64,000 nucleotides of DNA from Lysinibacillus_B sp036662795 (lineage in GTDB: Bacteria > Bacillota > Bacilli > Bacillales_A > Planococcaceae), in contig NZ_JBAFWZ010000012.1 in NCBI RefSeq assembly GCF_036662795.1, positions 1-64,000 on the forward strand. Reading direction: 5' to 3'. This document shows, piece by piece, positions 60,601 to 64,000 of this stretch. Positions within the stretch are counted from its first letter, which is position 1; the number at the start of each line of letters is the position of its first letter. The translations under genes and the position numbers were made by a program. The notes under the pieces were generated by a model that was not told the origin of the DNA, ran no database searches, and saw only the letters and a program-made list of their open reading frames with translations.

Positions 60601-61235
60601 ACTTAGGTATGGCTGCTCGTTATTTAGGCGAGTACATGGCTACACCAGTATTTGATGGCGCAAACGAAGAAGATGTTTGGGATACAATGGAAGAATCTGG
60701 TATGAACCGTGATGGTAAGACAATTCTTTATGATGGACGTTCAGGTGAGCCATTTGATAACCGTGTATCTGTTGGTGTCATGTATATGATTAAACTTGCT
60801 CACATGGTTGATGATAAGCTTCATGCACGTTCAACTGGACCATACTCATTAGTAACGCAACAACCGCTTGGTGGTAAAGCACAATTCGGTGGTCAGCGCT
60901 TCGGTGAGATGGAGGTATGGGCACTTGAAGCCTATGGTGCTGCTTATACACTTCAAGAGATTTTAACTGTAAAATCCGATGATGTTGTAGGTCGTGTGAA
61001 AACATACGAAGCCATCGTAAAAGGTGAAAGTGTTCCAGAACCAGGTGTTCCAGAATCATTCAAAGTATTAATTAAAGAGCTTCAGTCTTTAGGTATGGAT
61101 GTTAAAATGCTGACGATTAATGATGAAGAAGTAGAGCTTCGTGATCTTGATGAAGAAGAAGATCTTCAACCAGCAGATGCATTAAACATTGCACCAGTTA
61201 ACTCAGAAGAAGACGCAGTAGAGTCTTTTGAGTAA
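57681..61235 (+). CDS. rpoB: DNA-directed RNA polymerase subunit beta
   Basis: An 1184-residue subunit, close to Bacillus RpoB throughout. It starts [19 protein letters not shown]. The rifampicin region [34 protein letters not shown] is wild-type by inspection. Later come [25 protein letters not shown] and the C-terminal [18 protein letters not shown]. The start is TTG at 57681 with GAGGGG 8 nt upstream, matching the N-terminus of relatives; GTG at 57672 overlaps that site. Confidence 0.98.
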   Translation: [1184 protein letters not shown]

Positions 61236-61246
61236 CCTTTGAAACG

Positions 61247-61281
61247 AAAACGGGCAGGAAATTGCCCTGCCCGTTTTTTTA
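61247..61281 (+). terminator. strong intrinsic terminator between rpoB and rpoC
   Basis: AAAACGGGCAGG pairs with CCTGCCCGTTTT around a short loop, then TTT. It lies 11 nt after the rpoB stop. Confidence 0.88.
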
Positions 61282-61307
61282 TAAGAATTTAAACGTAATT
61301 TTTAGTA

Positions 61308-61343
61308 GAAAAAGTTTAATCTATAAAGTTTAAACTTTTTTTG
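61308..61343 (+). terminator. second, AT-rich hairpin between rpoB and rpoC
   Basis: GAAAAAGTTTA pairs with TAAACTTTTTT and runs into T. It is weaker than the first, and could be an AT-rich leader structure. Confidence 0.5.
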
Positions 61344-61404
61344 CGATGAATGTTGAGCTACGGAAAAGTCATTAAAGGACTTATACTAAAGGGAGGTAGG
61401 CTCC

Positions 61405-64000
61405 TTGATAGACGTTAATGAATTTGAATATATGAAAATTGGTTTAGCTTCTCCTGACAAGATTCGCTCTTGGTCATATGGTGAAGTAAAAAAACCGGAA
61501 ACAATTAACTACCGTACATTAAAGCCAGAAAAAGATGGTCTATTCTGCGAACGCATTTTCGGACCAACAAAAGACTGGGAATGTCATTGTGGTAAATACA
61601 AACGTGTGCGCTATAAAGGTGTAGTTTGTGATCGTTGTGGAGTAGAAGTTACACGCGCAAAAGTTCGCCGTGAGCGTATGGGGCACATCGAATTAGCTGC
61701 TCCTGTATCTCATATTTGGTACTTCAAAGGTATTCCTAGCCGAATGGGTCTTATTTTAGATATGTCTCCACGTGCACTGGAAGAGGTAATTTACTTCGCA
61801 TCATACGTAGTAATTGATCCTGCTGGTACAAATTTAGAGAACAAACAGCTTCTTTCTGAAAAGGAATATCGTGCTTATCGCGAAAAATTTGGTGCTACTT
61901 TTGAAGCAGCAATGGGTGCGGAAGCAATTAAAAAGCTTCTTGAGAAAATTGATCTTGAAGAAGAAACGGTCATGTTAAAAGAAGAACTGAAAACTGCACA
62001 AGGTCAACGTCGTACTCGTGCGATTAAGCGCCTTGAAGTAGTAGAATCATTCCGTAACTCAGGCAACAAACCAGAGTGGATGATTTTAGACGTACTTCCA
62101 GTTATTCCGCCAGAGCTTCGTCCAATGGTGCAATTAGATGGTGGTCGTTTCGCAACTTCTGACTTAAATGATTTATACCGTCGTGTTATTAACCGTAATA
62201 ACCGTTTAAAACGTTTATTAGATTTAGGTGCTCCAAGCATCATCGTACAAAACGAAAAACGTATGTTACAAGAAGCGGTCGATGCTTTAATTGACAACGG
62301 TCGTCGCGGTCGTCCTGTTACAGGTCCGGGTAACCGTCCGTTAAAATCACTTTCACACATGTTGAAAGGGAAACAAGGTCGTTTCCGTCAAAACTTACTA
62401 GGTAAACGTGTAGACTACTCTGGTCGTTCGGTTATCGTAGTAGGTCCAAACTTAAAAATGTACCAATGTGGTCTTCCAAAAGAGATGGCAATCGAGCTAT
62501 TTAAGCCTTTCGTAATGAAAGAATTAGTAGAACGTGGCCTAGCTCATAACATTAAGAGTGCAAAACGCAAAATTGAGCGTATGCACAACGAAGTATGGGA
62601 TGTTTTAGAAGACGTTATTCGTGAGCATCCGGTATTACTTAACCGTGCACCGACGCTTCACCGTCTTGGTATTCAAGCGTTTGAGCCGACATTAGTAGAA
62701 GGTCGTGCAATTCGTCTTCACCCATTAGTATGTACAGCTTATAACGCTGACTTTGATGGTGACCAAATGGCGGTTCACGTTCCTTTATCAGCAGAAGCGC
62801 AAGCAGAAGCTCGTTTACTTATGCTAGCAGCTCAGAACATTCTAAACCCGAAAGATGGTAAACCAGTAGTAACACCATCTCAGGATATGGTATTAGGTAA
62901 CTATTATCTAACGCTTGAGCGTGAAGGTGCTCGTGGAGAAGGTTCTATCTTCTACGGACCAAACGAAGTGTTAATTGCATACCAAACTGGCCATGTACAT
63001 TTACACACGCGCATTGCGATTCAAGCCTCTTCTTTAAACAATCCAACGTTTACAGAAGAGCAAAACGGAATGTTCTTATTAACAACTGTAGGTAAGGTAA
63101 TTTTCAACGAGATTCTTCCTGAATCATTCCCTTACATCAACGAACCAACAGATGTGAATTTAGAACAAAAAACACCTGAGAAGTACTTTGCGAAACTAAC
63201 AATTGACGAAGAGCTACTAAAAGAAGTGGAAGCATCTGAAGGCTATGCCACTCTTTCCCAAACAGAAAAAGTGGAGGTACAACGTAAAGCAGTATTACAA
63301 AAATACTTCGCTTCAATGCCGGTTGTTCCACCATTCCGTAAAAAGTTCTTAGGAAATGTTATTGCAGAAGTATTTAAACGATTCCATATTACAGAAACGT
63401 CTAAAATGCTTGATCGCATGAAGGACTTAGGCTTTAAATATTCAACTCGTGCTGGTATTACAGTAGGTGTATCAGATATCGAGGTATTACCGAATAAAGG
63501 TGAAATTCTACAAGAAGCGCAAGCAAAAGTAGATAAAGTTACGAAGCAATTTAAACGTGGTTTAATTACAGAAGAAGAGCGTTATGATCGTGTTATTTCT
63601 AGTTGGTCTGCAGCTAAGGATGAAATCCAAGGTAAGCTAATGGACTCTCTACAAAATACGAACCCAATCTTCATGATGTCTGACTCTGGTGCCCGTGGTA
63701 ACGCATCGAACTTTACTCAGCTAGCTGGTATGCGTGGTCTGATGGCCAACCCGGCTGGACGAATTATCGAACTTCCAATCAAATCTTCATTCCGTGAAGG
63801 TTTAACAGTATTAGAGTACTTCATCTCTACACACGGTGCGCGTAAAGGTCTTGCCGATACTGCACTTAAAACTGCCGATTCAGGTTATTTAACTCGTCGT
63901 CTAGTAGATGTTGCGCAGGACGTAATCGTTCGTGAAGACGACTGTGGTACGGATCGCGGTTTACTGATTGGGGCTCTAATGGAAGGTAACGAGATTATTG
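61405..64000 (+). CDS. rpoC: DNA-directed RNA polymerase subunit beta' (3' truncated by window)
   Basis: The first 865 codons of RpoC. The zinc site CHCGKYKRVRYKGVVCDRCG is near residue 60, the lid/rudder region and the clamp follow, and the catalytic triad of Asp is in AYNADFDGDQMAVHVPL (about 445). The frame is open to the window edge. The start is TTG at 61405 after GGGAGGTAGG and aligns with Bacillus RpoC (VNxFEYM). It lies 169 bp downstream of rpoB rather than the few tens of bases usual in relatives. Confidence 0.97.
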   Translation, partial: MIDVNEFEYMKIGLASPDKIRSWSYGEVKKPETINYRTLKPEKDGLFCERIFGPTKDWECHCGKYKRVRYKGVVCDRCGVEVTRAKVRRERMGHIELAAPVSHIWYFKGIPSRMGLILDMSPRALEEVIYFASYVVIDPAGTNLENKQLLSEKEYRAYREKFGATFEAAMGAEAIKKLLEKIDLEEETVMLKEELKTAQGQRRTRAIKRLEVVESFRNSGNKPEWMILDVLPVIPPELRPMVQLDGGRFATSDLNDLYRRVINRNNRLKRLLDLGAPSIIVQNEKRMLQEAVDALIDNGRRGRPVTGPGNRPLKSLSHMLKGKQGRFRQNLLGKRVDYSGRSVIVVGPNLKMYQCGLPKEMAIELFKPFVMKELVERGLAHNIKSAKRKIERMHNEVWDVLEDVIREHPVLLNRAPTLHRLGIQAFEPTLVEGRAIRLHPLVCTAYNADFDGDQMAVHVPLSAEAQAEARLLMLAAQNILNPKDGKPVVTPSQDMVLGNYYLTLEREGARGEGSIFYGPNEVLIAYQTGHVHLHTRIAIQASSLNNPTFTEEQNGMFLLTTVGKVIFNEILPESFPYINEPTDVNLEQKTPEKYFAKLTIDEELLKEVEASEGYATLSQTEKVEVQRKAVLQKYFASMPVVPPFRKKFLGNVIAEVFKRFHITETSKMLDRMKDLGFKYSTRAGITVGVSDIEVLPNKGEILQEAQAKVDKVTKQFKRGLITEEERYDRVISSWSAAKDEIQGKLMDSLQNTNPIFMMSDSGARGNASNFTQLAGMRGLMANPAGRIIELPIKSSFREGLTVLEYFISTHGARKGLADTALKTADSGYLTRRLVDVAQDVIVREDDCGTDRGLLIGALMEGNEII

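Overview
The window reads as chromosomal DNA of a low-GC, spore-forming Gram-positive bacterium, most likely a Planococcaceae/Caryophanaceae member close to Lysinibacillus or Solibacillus. The basis is the ctsR-mcsA-mcsB-clpC-radA-yacL-ispD...rpoC gene order of Bacillales, AGGAGG-type ribosome binding sites, a strong HemAT homologue, an RsbQ homologue and frequent TTG starts. No plasmid, phage, rRNA, tRNA or CRISPR locus is visible.

Left part (about 1-37 kb) is accessory. It carries an efflux-type MFS transporter, a TM2 protein and a decayed transporter remnant, then an HxlR regulator divergent from an SDR oxidoreductase and an MFS antiporter. Next come small proteins, an orphan sensor kinase and a DUF1540 protein. 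At 10-14 kb there is a frameshifted rsbQ followed by a protein with an RsbP-like PAS domain fused to GGDEF, a lone PgeF-type protein, a second PAS-GGDEF protein and a LysM-CAP secreted protein. At 8.7-9.2 and 16.1-17.2 kb lie repeat-stalk proteins (XPGG and GPPPFGGPGSPPM repeats) that appear to share a small Cys-bracketed C-terminal domain, together with a ferritin-like protein and a conserved firmicute hypothetical. Two diverged copies of one interspersed repeat sit at 9.8 and 18.7 kb. Then come a CofE-like ligase with a divergent LysR, a CoxG-like protein, a methyltransferase, a complete branched-chain amino-acid ABC operon (22.6-27.3 kb), a cupin, RluF, two aldehyde dehydrogenases (one with its DUF779 partner), an acyl-CoA thioesterase and HemAT.

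Right part (37-64 kb) is the conserved backbone. The CtsR-regulated protein-arginine-phosphorylation/ClpC operon, with a perfect CtsR box over its promoter, is followed by radA, yacL and ispD. A long-form cysE with its own terminator is inserted between ispD and ispF. Then come gltX, a Cys-specific T-box, cysS-mrnC-rlmB-rae1, sigH with its own promoter, and rpmG-secE-nusG. The ribosomal operons rplKA and rplJL (with an L10-type leader and attenuator), an RsmC-like methyltransferase, rpoB and a partial rpoC complete the window. Two hairpins, one of them a strong terminator, lie between rpoB and rpoC.

No clear defence island or wholly new multi-gene system was found. The most interesting items are the RsbQ/PAS-GGDEF pair, the stalk-plus-Cys-head protein family, the repeat family with its neighbouring helically phased 21-nt repeats, and the rpoB-rpoC terminators.
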